Assembly (NCBI RefSeq): GCF_006337165.1
Contig: NZ_CP040896.1
Span: 2,604,001 to 2,668,000, forward strand
Direction of reading: 5' to 3'
Length of the DNA: 64,000 bases
Source of the DNA: Hymenobacter jejuensis
Lineage (GTDB): Bacteria; Bacteroidota; Bacteroidia; Cytophagales; Hymenobacteraceae
Made by a program: the position numbers and the translations under genes. Shown one piece after another: positions 1-9,249 of the stretch; position 1 is the first letter of the stretch; every line of letters begins with the position of its first letter. The notes under the pieces are model-generated. The model was not told the origin of the DNA. It did not search any database and was given only the letters and a program-made list of their open reading frames with translations.

Positions 1-2582
1 CTGCCTTCGACGTGCACATGAAAGCGCCGGAACATCTGAAACAGTTGGCTTCCGTAGCGTTCCAGGTCGATGCCCAGGCCGTTGTCTTGCACTACCAGCA
101 CCGCGTGGTCTTCTTGCCACAGGCTCTGAATGGTGATGCGCGGCGTGCGGTCGGTGGCGGAATACTTCACGGCATTGCTGAGCAGGTTGTAGAGGATGCT
201 GCGCAGGTTGGGGCGCACAAATTCGAGCACCGGCACCTGGGCCACGTCCAGCTCGATGATGGCCCCGATGGCAGATGTCTGATCGCGAATGCTGTCGAGC
301 ACTTCGTAGGTGAGGCCGGCCAGCGGGATGGGTTCGGCCAGAATTTCCTGCCGCAGCTTCTGCACCTGCACTAGGTCGGAGAGGTTGTGAATGGTGTCGA
401 AAATCTGCTGCAAAGCCCGCTCAAACATCGAAATGAGTTTCCCGGCGTCGGGGTCGCTGAAGTGGGCGCTCCCGACGAGTTCGTGGAAGATGCCGGCCAT
501 GTTGTTGATGGGCTGCTTGAGGTCGTGGGAGGCGGTGTACACGAAGTTGTCGAGGTCCTGATTGGTGCGCGTCAGTTCTTGGTTCTGCTGCTCGAGGCGC
601 TGCTGAAGCTGGCGCAATTCCGTGATGTCGGTGTTGGTGCCAAACCAGCGCACGATATTTCCCCGCACATCCAGCTCAGGCATCGTTTGATTCAGAAACC
701 AGCGGTACTCGCCATCGTAACGGCGGAAACGTATTTCGAAGCTCCAGCCCCGCTTTTCTTTGCGGGCCTTGACATATTCTTCCTCCGTTCGGGCCAGGTC
801 GTCGGGGTGAATGACCAAGCGCCACTGCTCGTCGATGCCCGCCGTACCGGGCAGGCCGGTGTAGGCGTACCACTGCGGGCTCACGTAATGGCCCACTCCC
901 GACGCTTCGTTGATGTAGCTTATGTTGGGCAGCGCCTCCATCATGCGCCGCAGCCGCTCGTCGCGGCGGCTGATTTCCGCGCCTAGGTGCTCGGCCTCGC
1001 GGCGGGCCAGCACGCGTTCGGTGGCTTCCACGGCAAACATCAGCACGGCCTGCGACTGGCTTTCTTCGTCGAGCAGCGGCTGGTACGTAAAATCGTAATA
1101 GTGCAGCTCCGGCTCCTGTGTGTCGGGGTTCAGAATGGTGAAGGGAGCTTCCAAGACCGAAAAAGTCTCCTTGGTAACTATCAGATTATCAAGTATTTGT
1201 AATAATCCGCTTTGGGCTATATCGGGCACTACCTGCGTAACGGGCAAGCCCCGCCGGCCGTGACCACCCAGCAGCTTATTCAGATTGTCGTTGATAAAGC
1301 TCAGCACGTGGCCGGGGCCCGTCATGAGGGCGATGTAGGCCGGCATCGTGTCGATGATGCGTTGCAGTTGCTGGTCTTTTTTCTGCAAAAGCGCCAGCGC
1401 CTCCCGCCGGTCGTGGATGTCAGTGGCCGTCCCAACCCACTGCGTGATGCGCCCGTTGGCGTCCCGGACGGGTGAGGCACGGGCCAGAAACCAGCGGTAG
1501 TCAGCCGAAGTCGTATTGCGCAGCCGCAACTCGACTTCGAATAGCTCACCTGTGCGCAAAGTCCGTTCGCGCTCTTGGCGTGCGTACTCAATGTCGTCGG
1601 GGTGCGCGTGGGCACCCCAGCCCCAGTTGCGGGCCTCCGCCAGCGACACGCCCATATATTGCTCCCAGTACGGGTTGATGTAGTCGAGTTCACCTTCGGC
1701 GGTGGTCGTCCAGACCATGTGCTGCTGCGCTTCCGTCAGCACCCGGAAGCGGGCCGCGCTCTGCTCCAGTTCGCGCTCGGCCTGGCGCTGGTCGGTAATG
1801 TCCTGCATGGCGCCCACCAGCCGGATGGCCGCGCCTTCGGCATCCCGCACTATAAACGCCCGGTCAGCCACATACGCCCAGGTGCCGTCGGCTTTTCGCA
1901 GACGATACTCCACGTTCAGCAGGTCATCTTTTCCGGTCAAAGCTTCGTTCATCCGGGCTTCGAGCTGCGCAAGATCGTCAGGGTGTACACAGCTGCGCCA
2001 GAACTCTATGGTCGCTTGTTCGGGCCCCAACGGATAGCCAAAGCGCTCGGTAAACAGCTCGTTGCGCCAGATGCTGCCGCGGCGCAGGTCCACATCCCAC
2101 ACCGTGTCGTGGGTGGCGCGGGTCAGCAGCTCGTAGCTTTCTTTGCTGAAGGCCCCTTCCTGTTCCATGCGCAGGCGGGCGGTCACGTCCTCGGCCCGGC
2201 ACAGCAAGTAGCGCAACGCCCGATCGGCACCGAGCACAGGGCGCACCGTGGTTTGCCAGTAGCGCACCTCCGTCCGGCCGTTGGTCCGTGGCAAGTTATA
2301 GCGCTGCACGGGCATCGTGACGGGGCGCAAGCGCGCGCGTACTTCCTCGAGGGTAAGCTCCCATTGTTGCAGCACGGCGTCCGGGTCGGAGAGCGGATTG
2401 GTGGGAAACACCTCGTGAAAATGCCGGCCCAGCAACGCTTCCCGCGGCTGATCCACGGCCCGGCACATCATCTCGTTGACCGCCACGAGTACGAACTCTA
2501 GGTCGAGCGCCAGGTAAGGGACAGGCAGCGCATCAAACAAGAGCTGAAAATCGACGGGCTCGGCGGGGGTGGGATGCTGCAT
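1..2582 (-). CDS. Multi-PAS sensor histidine kinase, C-terminus cut by window edge
   Basis: The reading frame is open from an ATG at 2582 down to base 1 with no stop, giving about 860 residues. Five PAS-like sensory domains begin near residues 10, 149, 276, 406 and 542, most ending in DIT/DVT-type linkers. A HisKA domain follows with the H-box SHDLKQP near residue 686, which holds the phospho-accepting His. The HATPase domain shows an N-box (LLSNAVKYS) and a G-box (DNGLGID), then is cut before its end. No transmembrane segment is visible, so a cytoplasmic sensor is likely. A TAnnTTTG -7 element lies just upstream. A copy of the dispersed AT-rich palindrome lies inside the coding region at 1178-1201. 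The ligand and the partner response regulator are unknown. Confidence 0.93.
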   Translation of the reverse strand, partial: MQHPTPAEPVDFQLLFDALPVPYLALDLEFVLVAVNEMMCRAVDQPREALLGRHFHEVFPTNPLSDPDAVLQQWELTLEEVRARLRPVTMPVQRYNLPRTNGRTEVRYWQTTVRPVLGADRALRYLLCRAEDVTARLRMEQEGAFSKESYELLTRATHDTVWDVDLRRGSIWRNELFTERFGYPLGPEQATIEFWRSCVHPDDLAQLEARMNEALTGKDDLLNVEYRLRKADGTWAYVADRAFIVRDAEGAAIRLVGAMQDITDQRQAERELEQSAARFRVLTEAQQHMVWTTTAEGELDYINPYWEQYMGVSLAEARNWGWGAHAHPDDIEYARQERERTLRTGELFEVELRLRNTTSADYRWFLARASPVRDANGRITQWVGTATDIHDRREALALLQKKDQQLQRIIDTMPAYIALMTGPGHVLSFINDNLNKLLGGHGRRGLPVTQVVPDIAQSGLLQILDNLIVTKETFSVLEAPFTILNPDTQEPELHYYDFTYQPLLDEESQSQAVLMFAVEATERVLARREAEHLGAEISRRDERLRRMMEALPNISYINEASGVGHYVSPQWYAYTGLPGTAGIDEQWRLVIHPDDLARTEEEYVKARKEKRGWSFEIRFRRYDGEYRWFLNQTMPELDVRGNIVRWFGTNTDITELRQLQQRLEQQNQELTRTNQDLDNFVYTASHDLKQPINNMAGIFHELVGSAHFSDPDAGKLISMFERALQQIFDTIHNLSDLVQVQKLRQEILAEPIPLAGLTYEVLDSIRDQTSAIGAIIELDVAQVPVLEFVRPNLRSILYNLLSNAVKYSATDRTPRITIQSLWQEDHAVLVVQDNGLGIDLERYGSQLFQMFRRFHVHVEG

Positions 2583-2643
2583 AGAATGGAACGCTAACCT
2601 TGGGAAGCCCGGCCGCGGTGCATAACGGCTCTGCGCACCCAAG

Positions 2644-2651
2644 CAAAGATA
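2644..2651 (-). promoter_or_regulatory. Bacteroidota -7 element of the PAS kinase
   Basis: The minus strand reads TATCTTTG, a perfect TAnnTTTG match, 62 bases before the kinase ATG. No clear TTG -33 element was seen at the usual distance. Confidence 0.4.
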
Positions 2652-2762
2652 GCCGCCCAGAGCGGCGTTTGCGGCACCTCCTGCGCAAAAGTTGCACGCC
2701 AACGCTGGCTACGCAAAGCCGTTTAAGTACCCCCTGTGCTTTGAATGATGCTTAATGTAAAA

Positions 2763-2784
2763 TACTGATAGCCAAGTATTTGTA
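2763..2784. repeat. Dispersed AT-rich palindrome copy
   Basis: The core is CTGATAGCCAAG followed by the arm TATTTGTA. It lies in the gap between msrA and the PAS kinase. A degenerate second copy follows at about 2815-2842, touching the msrA stop. Confidence 0.55.
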
Positions 2785-2841
2785 AAATAAACCTGCCCGT
2801 GCTTACGGGGAGGCTTTTGCGTAGTATTGACTACCAAATTA

Positions 2842-3510
2842 CTACAAAGGGTTCTTCAGCAGTTGCGGATAAGCCGCGCGAAACTTCAGAATCTTGGGCG
2901 TCGAAACACTTTGCACATAAGGGTTGTCGGGGTTCAGGCGGAAATAGCCTTGGTGGTAGTCTTCGGCGGGCCAAAACTCGGTGAAGGGCAGCACCTGCGT
3001 TACGATGGGGTCGGAGTAGTGCTTTGAGGCGTTCACTTTCTGAATGGTGGCCTCGATTTGCTGCTTTTCTTGGGGCGTGCGGTAGAAGGCAATGGAGCGG
3101 TACTGCGTGCCGGCATCGGGACCTTGGCGGTTGAGCGTAGTGGGGTCGTGGCCAGCCAGGAAAAATACATCGAGCAGCTGCTGGTAGGTGATTTCTTTCG
3201 GGTCGTAATACACCTGAATCGATTCGGCGTGGCCGGTTTGGCCGCTGCCCACTTGCTCGTAGGTTGGGTTCTGTTCCTTACCGCCGGCGTAGCCCGAGAC
3301 CACTTCGCGCACGCCCCGAATCTCCTCAAAGATCTCTTCCGTGCACCAAAAACAGCCCCCGGCAAACGTGGCCACCGCCAAGCCTGTCAGGTTGGTGGGC
3401 GCCTTGCCCGCCGTGGAACGCATGGCCGTCTGCTTTTCAGAATGACTTTGCGAGCAGGCCACTGCTAGCAGCAACAGGCCCACCCAATAGAGTTTCAACT
3501 TGATCATCAT
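2842..3510 (-). CDS. msrA: Peptide-methionine (S)-S-oxide reductase MsrA, lipoprotein form
   Basis: MsrA reduces the S-epimer of oxidised methionine in proteins. The 222-residue product carries the MsrA signature GCFWC at residues 52-56, with the catalytic Cys at 53, and the downstream GHDPTT and TQYRS motifs of the family. The start at 3510 is chosen because it gives an export signal ending in a lipobox-like AVAC (Cys19). The protein is therefore probably anchored in the cell envelope and repairs periplasmic or surface proteins. A second ATG at 3507 is equivalent. The frame opens farther upstream to 3582, but that extension adds no plausible signal. No MsrB partner is nearby. Confidence 0.93.
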   Translation of the reverse strand: MMIKLKLYWVGLLLLAVACSQSHSEKQTAMRSTAGKAPTNLTGLAVATFAGGCFWCTEEIFEEIRGVREVVSGYAGGKEQNPTYEQVGSGQTGHAESIQVYYDPKEITYQQLLDVFFLAGHDPTTLNRQGPDAGTQYRSIAFYRTPQEKQQIEATIQKVNASKHYSDPIVTQVLPFTEFWPAEDYHQGYFRLNPDNPYVQSVSTPKILKFRAAYPQLLKNPL

Positions 3511-3695
3511 GGCGAGATATACGAAGTAAAAGCACGCTCGGAGCAGCCGATATAAGGCCGCGCCCAAACTGCTCACGCACACCCTAACAGGTGAGGTGGC
3601 CGATTGGTGGCCTTCTCAGAATCGGACGGTACAAGATTCAACGAAATAGCAGTGCGCGTTTTTGTATAAGATATTGATAATAAAAATGTTATAAA

Positions 3696-3733
3696 AAGCA
3701 CAGGCTCGGCTGCATGCAGCCGAGCTTGTGCTT
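3696..3733 (-). terminator. Intrinsic terminator after aldo/keto reductase
   Basis: A long near-perfect hairpin (GCTCGGCTGCATGCAGCCGAGC core, extended by AAGCACA/TGTGCTT) is followed on the minus strand by a T run. It lies 22 bases after the aldo/keto reductase stop. Confidence 0.8.
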
Positions 3734-3755
3734 AAAATTCATTACGGACGATGCG

Positions 3756-4754
3756 CTAAGCCGCGACTGTATGCAACTCGTTGAGGTTCTGAGAGATAAA
3801 ATGCGTCTCTTCTGGGGAGAGATTTACGTCGGCGGCTTTGGCGTTTTGGGTGGCTTGTTCCGGGTTGCGGGCCCCGACTAGCGCCACCGTGATGCCGGGC
3901 TGCTTCAGCGTCCAGGCAATGACGAGCTGCGCCAGAGTGGCGTTTTTGCTTTCGGCCAGCGGGCGGATCTTGTTGAGAAAGGCGTTGGTGCGGTTGATGT
4001 TTTCGTCGGTGTAGAGCGGGTGCGTGTTGCGCAAATCGCCTTCGCCAAAATGCTGTCCCGGCTTGATTTTGCCCGTAAGCAAGCCCAGCTGCAAGGGGCT
4101 GTAGGCCAGAATGCTCTTGTAGTGGGCCAAGCAATACGGCACTACATCTTGCTCGATGTTACGGCGCAACATGCTGTACGGCACTTGGTTAGAAGCCAGC
4201 GTGAGCGTTTTTTCGGCTTCTTCCATTTGCGCGACGGAATAGTTGGAAACCCCCGCGGCGCGTACTTTGCCTTGCTCAATCAGCCGCGACACGGCCTCCA
4301 TGGTTTCGGCGATGGGCGTGGTCACGTCGGGCCAGTGCTGCTGGTAGAGGTCGATGTAGTCGGTGCCGAGGCGGCGCAGGCTGTCTTCGCACTCCTTGAT
4401 GATGCTGTCGCGGCCGCCGTATTTGTACACGTCGAGGTCGTGGCCGTTGTTGTCTTTGCTTTTGAAGCCAAAGTCGCCCTTTTTCTCATCCCAGCGCATG
4501 CCGAACTTGGTGAGAATCTGCACTTTGTCGCGCGGCAACCCTTTGATGGCTTCGCCCACAATTTCCTCACTCAGTCCTTGCCCGTAAATAGGCGCTGTGT
4601 CGATGGAGGTGATGCCCAGGTCGTAAGAGGCCCGAATGGCGCCTACGGCGTCGTTCTGTTCGGTGCCGCCCCACATCCAGCCACCCGCTGCCCAGCTGCC
4701 AAATGCAATCCGCGACACCTGTACGTCGGTGGTGCCTAGTTTTTGATATTCCAT
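3756..4754 (-). CDS. Aldo/keto reductase
   Basis: This is a full-length (332 residues) NADPH-dependent aldo/keto reductase of the bacterial YajO/YhdN-like type. The catalytic tetrad is visible as Asp52 and Tyr57 in IDTAPIYGQG, Lys83 in LTKFG and the His in YQQHWPD. The C-terminal half holds the cofactor-binding AYSPLQLGLLTGK and ALVGARNPEQ segments. It is a single-gene unit closed by the hairpin terminator just downstream. The substrate cannot be told from sequence. A second, more distant family member lies at 33894-34913. Confidence 0.93.
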   Translation of the reverse strand: MEYQKLGTTDVQVSRIAFGSWAAGGWMWGGTEQNDAVGAIRASYDLGITSIDTAPIYGQGLSEEIVGEAIKGLPRDKVQILTKFGMRWDEKKGDFGFKSKDNNGHDLDVYKYGGRDSIIKECEDSLRRLGTDYIDLYQQHWPDVTTPIAETMEAVSRLIEQGKVRAAGVSNYSVAQMEEAEKTLTLASNQVPYSMLRRNIEQDVVPYCLAHYKSILAYSPLQLGLLTGKIKPGQHFGEGDLRNTHPLYTDENINRTNAFLNKIRPLAESKNATLAQLVIAWTLKQPGITVALVGARNPEQATQNAKAADVNLSPEETHFISQNLNELHTVAA

Positions 4755-4976
4755 GTAAGTGTTTGATTTGTAAGTATTTGCGAAAGCATGCTATCCAGCC
4801 GTGAACGAGCAGTTGCCCTTCTCCGGCTGGCCTCGGTCTTGTTACATTCTGTGAATACCCCAAAAAGGCCCCGTAGGTTTGTACGGTTGAGCCTGGATAA
4901 CTGCCGCGCCACCTTGTTTTCGGGGCCGCGCTTGGATTACTTAGCCAACCCAAACCTGCCGTTTATTCTGCTCTCG

Positions 4977-7865
4977 ATGCGTAAAGCTCTGTTAATAAGT
5001 TTATTGGCCTGTGTAGGCGTTGTGCCGGCGATGGCACAACCCACGTTGCCGTTGCTCAACCAGGCGCCGGGCAACCTGCATTGGTATCGCTTGCGCACGG
5101 CGCATTTTCAGGTGCTGTATCCGCAAGGGTTCGAGCAGGCGGCCCAGCGCACGGCCCGCCGTCTGGAGCAGGTGTATCTGCCGGTGAGCGCCTCGCTGGA
5201 GCGGCCGCCGCGCCGCCTGTCGGTGGTGCTGCAAAACCAAACGACCAACAGCAACGGCTTCGCGACGCTCACGCCACGCCGCACGGAGTTCTACACCACG
5301 CCGCCACAAGATCCGTCGCTGGCCGGCACCCTCGATTGGCTCGATTTGCTGTCGGTGCACGAGTTTCGACATATCGTGCAGTACGAGAAGGCGTTGCAAG
5401 GCCTCTCAAAGCTGGCGTACGGCGTGGCGGGCTACGGTGGCCTGAGCCTGATGACGCTGGGCGTGCCCGACTGGTTTTTCGAAGGCGACGCCGTGGGCAC
5501 CGAAACCGTGCTCACGCGCAACGGCCGCGGGCGCATCCCCAACTTCGACCTTGGCATGCGGGCCAACCTGCTGGCCGGGCGGCGCTTCAGCTACTCCAAA
5601 GCCGTGGCCGGCTCCTACCGCGACAATGTGCCCAATCATTATGTATTGGGTTATTTCTTAACGACTTACGCCAAGCGCCACACCGACCCCAACGTGTGGA
5701 GCGGCGTGCTGAACCGCTACTATAACTTCCCGGTATATCCGTTTTCGTTTTCCAACGGCCTAAAGCAAGGAACCGGCCTTACGGTCGAAAAGCTCTACCA
5801 ACGCACGCTCAACGACCTCGACTCGACGTGGCACCAGCAGCAACAGCACCTGACGCTCACGCCAGCCACAGCTTTTCGGGTAGCCGCCAACCCGAAGATT
5901 TTCACCGAATACCAATATCCTCAGTATGTGAACGATAGCACAGTGCTGGCCGTCAAGACCGGCCTCGGCGATATCTCGCAGTTGGTGCTGCTGAGCCGAG
6001 ACGGGCAGGAGCGACGGGCATTTGTGCAGGGCTTGGTCAATGATCCGGGTATGCTGTCGGTGGGCGGCGACAAAGTGTGCTGGCCCGAATACGGGTTGCA
6101 CACGCGCTGGAGCCAGAAAATATATTCGGAGCTACGGGTGCTGGATTTGACTACGGGCCACCTGACGCGCCTGACCACCAAGAGTCGCTACACGGCCGCT
6201 GCCCTTTCTCCCGACGGCACCAAGCTCATTGCCGTGCGCAGCGACTCAGCTTACCACAACCAACTGGTGGTGCTGGATGCCCGCACCGGGCAACCGCAGC
6301 GCGTACTGCCCAACCCCGCGGGCGATTTTTATCAACAGCCCCGCTGGGGCGCCGATCAGCGGACAGTAGCCGTGGTGACTTTGAAACCAGCTGGCAAAAC
6401 CATTGAGCTTGTTGACACCGAAACCGGCCAGCGGCGCGCCGTGCTGCCCGTTACCAACACCAACCTCAGCCAGCCGCAGCCATGGGGCAACTACGTGCTG
6501 TATAGTTCGCCGCAGTCGGGAATCGACAACCTGTATGCTGTGGAAATTAGCTCCGGCCGCGCATTTCAGGTGAGTTCGCGGCCCTTGGCAGCCTATCACG
6601 CCGCCGTTTCGCCCGACGGCCAACGACTTGCTTTTCAGGATTTTCGGGTGGAAGGCTCGCGCGTGGCCGAGATGCCGCTGGTACCTGCCAAGTGGCAGCC
6701 CGCCACCAACCAACCCGCCGCGCCGGTTGGCTACGCCGAGCCCTTGGTAAACCAAGACGAAGGTGCCCGCCTGGTCGGGGCCGTGTTGCCCGATTCAATT
6801 CCGGGAACGCAGCCGTTGCCCGCCGAGCGCTACCGGCGCCTGCCGCACGCACTTAATGCCTTTGGCTGGGGCCTGGTGCAAACTCCTTCTGGACAAGGAG
6901 TTACGCTGGGCGTGCGGTCGCAGGACTTACTGAGTACTACGCAGGCGGTAGCCGGGGTGAGCTACGATCAAGTGGAGCGCACCACCGGCTACTCCGCCGA
7001 CGTCAGCTACCAAGGCTGGTTTCCGGTGCTGGATGCAGGCTTCAGCGGCGGGCAGCGCCGCACCAACATCCCCACCGCCGACGGCTTTATTAATGATAAA
7101 TGGTCGTATAACCGCTTCACGGCCGGCGTGCGGCTGCCGTTGGCACTCACGCGCTCCAAGTACCAGCAGACGCTTTCGCTCGGAGCCTACTACAGCGGCG
7201 AGCAAGTGCGGGGCTACGATTCGCGCCTGCGCTACCGCGACCAGATCGGCAACAATTCGCTGCATGCGCTCAACTACACCCTGAGCTACTACCACGTGCT
7301 GAAGCAAAGCTACCGCGACGTGGCCCCCCGGTGGGGGCAAGTGCTGAGCGCCTCGTTTCGCAATACTCCTTTCAGCACGGGGTTGCAGGCACAGCAGTGG
7401 GCCGTCACGGGCGGGATGTACTTTCCGGGCCTGTTGAAGCACCACAGCATCCGGGTGCGCGGCGGCTACCAGCGCCAGCAGCAAAACAGCTACAATTTCA
7501 GCACGGCCACGATTTACCCGCGCGGCGAAGGGTACGTCAGTTACGATCGGCTGCGGGCCGGCAGCTTCGAGTACCGAATGCCCATTGCCGACATGCACCT
7601 GGCGCTCGGGCGGTGGCTCTACATCCAGCGCCTGAAAGGAGCGGGGTTCTTCGATCTGGCCACCGGCCAAAGCAAAGTCATTCGGCCCACCGACGGCCAG
7701 CAATTCAACGTGCAGCGCTACTCCCGCACCACCGGCCTGGATCTGTCTTTTGTGTTCAACGTGCTGCGGCTGCGCACGCCTTTCGAGGCTGGCGCCCGCA
7801 CCATCTATAACGTGCGCACCGGCAGCTGGGAAGTGCAGCCGCTGGTGCTGGACATTGGCTTTTAG
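4977..7865 (+). CDS. Secreted PD40 beta-propeller / peptidase-like outer-membrane protein
   Basis: The product has 962 residues. I chose the ATG at 4977 because it starts a clean signal peptide ending in AMAQ. The first 200 residues resemble the peptidase-MA (gluzincin) fold, with an HExxH-like motif HEFRH at residues 128-132 and a downstream acidic FFEGDAVG segment. The middle (about 340-600) has TolB/PD40-type propeller blades such as ALSPDGTKL and AVSPDGQRL. The last 250 residues are rich in alternating aromatic strands and end in DIGF, like an outer-membrane beta-barrel. The sequence suggests a surface protein with a zinc-peptidase-like head. Activity is unproven. It stands alone and is oriented away from the reductase upstream. 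Confidence 0.82.
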   Translation: MRKALLISLLACVGVVPAMAQPTLPLLNQAPGNLHWYRLRTAHFQVLYPQGFEQAAQRTARRLEQVYLPVSASLERPPRRLSVVLQNQTTNSNGFATLTPRRTEFYTTPPQDPSLAGTLDWLDLLSVHEFRHIVQYEKALQGLSKLAYGVAGYGGLSLMTLGVPDWFFEGDAVGTETVLTRNGRGRIPNFDLGMRANLLAGRRFSYSKAVAGSYRDNVPNHYVLGYFLTTYAKRHTDPNVWSGVLNRYYNFPVYPFSFSNGLKQGTGLTVEKLYQRTLNDLDSTWHQQQQHLTLTPATAFRVAANPKIFTEYQYPQYVNDSTVLAVKTGLGDISQLVLLSRDGQERRAFVQGLVNDPGMLSVGGDKVCWPEYGLHTRWSQKIYSELRVLDLTTGHLTRLTTKSRYTAAALSPDGTKLIAVRSDSAYHNQLVVLDARTGQPQRVLPNPAGDFYQQPRWGADQRTVAVVTLKPAGKTIELVDTETGQRRAVLPVTNTNLSQPQPWGNYVLYSSPQSGIDNLYAVEISSGRAFQVSSRPLAAYHAAVSPDGQRLAFQDFRVEGSRVAEMPLVPAKWQPATNQPAAPVGYAEPLVNQDEGARLVGAVLPDSIPGTQPLPAERYRRLPHALNAFGWGLVQTPSGQGVTLGVRSQDLLSTTQAVAGVSYDQVERTTGYSADVSYQGWFPVLDAGFSGGQRRTNIPTADGFINDKWSYNRFTAGVRLPLALTRSKYQQTLSLGAYYSGEQVRGYDSRLRYRDQIGNNSLHALNYTLSYYHVLKQSYRDVAPRWGQVLSASFRNTPFSTGLQAQQWAVTGGMYFPGLLKHHSIRVRGGYQRQQQNSYNFSTATIYPRGEGYVSYDRLRAGSFEYRMPIADMHLALGRWLYIQRLKGAGFFDLATGQSKVIRPTDGQQFNVQRYSRTTGLDLSFVFNVLRLRTPFEAGARTIYNVRTGSWEVQPLVLDIGF

Positions 7866-8026
7866 TCGTTTCGACCAGGCCGTAGGCGAATGCCTTGCCG
7901 TCGGTCCCTCACACCTGGTGCTCAGCCGGACACAACAACAATTACGGCATATACGCACTAAACTCCCGATTTATACTTAGACTGCCTCAGAATCAGATGC
8001 CTACATTTGAAGGATACTGACTGAGC

Positions 8027-8461
8027 ATGGCAATTCTTTCTACCACTCCTTTTCTGCGCATTCATCTGCACGAACCAACGGCCTTGCTGGAAGTGGAGTG
8101 GCTTGACTTTGTCCAGGGAGAGCCGCTGCGCGAAGCCCTGTTGGATGCCCTGCGCCTGGCACATCTGCACCACGTTCGGGCAGGGCTGTGCGACACCAAA
8201 CTCATGCGCACTATCCGCCCCACCGATCAGGACTGGATTGTGCAGCGTTTCATTCCGGAACTGGCCACGCTGCCGCTGAAACGCCTGGCGCTGGTCTGGT
8301 CGAGCGATGCGCTCAATCGCATGGGTGTCAGCCACGTCATGCAGCGGTGCAGCCACCTGCTCACCTGCGAAACCGAGGCCTTTGATAGCCGCTCGGAGGC
8401 TTTTCTGTGGGTAACCGCCGGCAGCGCCGCCCCGCAAAGCGCTGTTTTGTCAGAAATCTGA
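8027..8461 (+). CDS. STAS/SEC14-like small protein, paralogue A
   Basis: The 144-residue product has no signal peptide or membrane segment. It aligns by eye along its whole length with the product at 9758-10168: both start LRIHLH, share an EW motif near residue 23, TDQDWI/ADQDWI mid-protein, and LPLKR/LPLQR before a hydrophobic strand. It resembles Cytophagales proteins annotated as STAS/SEC14 domain-containing. These are thought to be small regulatory or stress-related domains, but their role is not established. The gene ends at the edge of a dispersed palindrome copy. Its function is unknown. Confidence 0.75.
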   Translation: MAILSTTPFLRIHLHEPTALLEVEWLDFVQGEPLREALLDALRLAHLHHVRAGLCDTKLMRTIRPTDQDWIVQRFIPELATLPLKRLALVWSSDALNRMGVSHVMQRCSHLLTCETEAFDSRSEAFLWVTAGSAAPQSAVLSEI

Positions 8462-8464
8462 TCA

Positions 8465-8482
8465 ATATATAAGTATTTGTAG
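8465..8482. repeat. Dispersed AT-rich palindrome copy
   Basis: An AAGTATTTGTA arm preceded by an AT-rich left half lies directly after the paralogue A stop. Confidence 0.45.
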
Positions 8483-8494
8483 ATCAATTAGTTA

Positions 8495-8530
8495 TAAAAA
8501 AAATGCCCGACCGCAGGTTGTGCATTTTTG
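8495..8530. terminator. Weak bidirectional terminator
   Basis: AAAAATGC and GCATTTTT arms enclose a 15-base loop between two convergent genes. The stem is short, so confidence is modest. Confidence 0.4.
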
Positions 8531-8559
8531 TTATAACTAACTACTCGAAAGACGCAAGA

Positions 8560-8916
8560 TTAGTGCTGGCCGCTCGGCTTCGACTTAGACGTGTTTTTGG
8601 TGCCAGCGGCGTTTTTGCTCATGGTTTCCTGATTGGTCGAGCCAGTAGCCGAGGCGTGGTTGGAAGGCGTTGTGGGCGCCATCTTGATTTTGTTCGGCGA
8701 GGAATGGGAGTTGTGTCCCTGTCCGCCCTGCTGAACGGTGTGAGCCGTGTTGGTCGTGGTTTTCTTCGCCGACTCCGACTTGCTCATCTTGGTAGTCGTG
8801 TTGGGAGCGGTGGTTTGGGGCGATCCCGTGCTGCTCGATTGAGGCGACGATGTTTGGGCCGCGGCCGTTGAAAGGGCTGCGGCAAATGCGGCCACAAGGG
8901 CAAAAGCAATTTTCAT
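8560..8916 (-). CDS. Secreted Ser/Thr/Asn/Gln-rich low-complexity protein
   Basis: The 118-residue product begins with an export signal (MKIAFALV to STAAAQ). The remainder is almost only Ser, Thr, Asn, Gln, Lys and Pro, with no recognisable fold. I chose the start at 8916, not 8985, because the signal peptide begins there. It is likely secreted to the periplasm or surface and intrinsically disordered. It is convergent with paralogue A and flanked by a small hairpin. I cannot assign a function. Confidence 0.65.
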   Translation of the reverse strand: MKIAFALVAAFAAALSTAAAQTSSPQSSSTGSPQTTAPNTTTKMSKSESAKKTTTNTAHTVQQGGQGHNSHSSPNKIKMAPTTPSNHASATGSTNQETMSKNAAGTKNTSKSKPSGQH

Positions 8917-9073
8917 AGCGAGTGGGATTGGGTGGAGAAGTGGCGAAACTTGGTTCCGCGCAAAAGCTTCTTTACTTACGGCCAAACAAGCACCGGTGTT
9001 CGGGCTAATGCAGCATAGAAGGCCGCAGGAATGTGGTTTCGCTGCAAATTTTGATGAAGATTTGTGTGTTCAT

Positions 9074-9100
9074 AATATATTGATAATCAGATACTTGCAA
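9074..9100. repeat. Dispersed AT-rich palindrome copy (good match)
   Basis: The sequence is ATATATTGATAATCAGATAC followed by TTGCAA. The core TTGATAATCAG is one base from a perfect palindrome. It lies between the low-complexity protein and STAS-like paralogue B. Confidence 0.65.
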
Positions 9101-9249
9101 ATGACCATTTCTAATATGAGTCAAACCTGACTTGCGCTTGTGGCGCGTTGGGGCTGGCTGGCGTAACATTCTGACGGCGTTTTACGGTTTAAACCCCCAG
9201 GCGTACCTTCGTCCGCGTGAGGCGCTCACAACAGCGTGGCTTGTATCGA

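Noticed and set aside
1575..2501. Long open frame (308 residues) on the plus strand opposite the PAS kinase
   Set aside because: The minus strand encodes recognisable PAS domains throughout; the plus-strand frame is a shadow.
6927..7958. Long open frame (343 residues) on the minus strand opposite the PD40 gene
   Set aside because: It is antisense to a gene with clear domains. The length is an effect of high GC at third positions, and the product has no recognisable motif.
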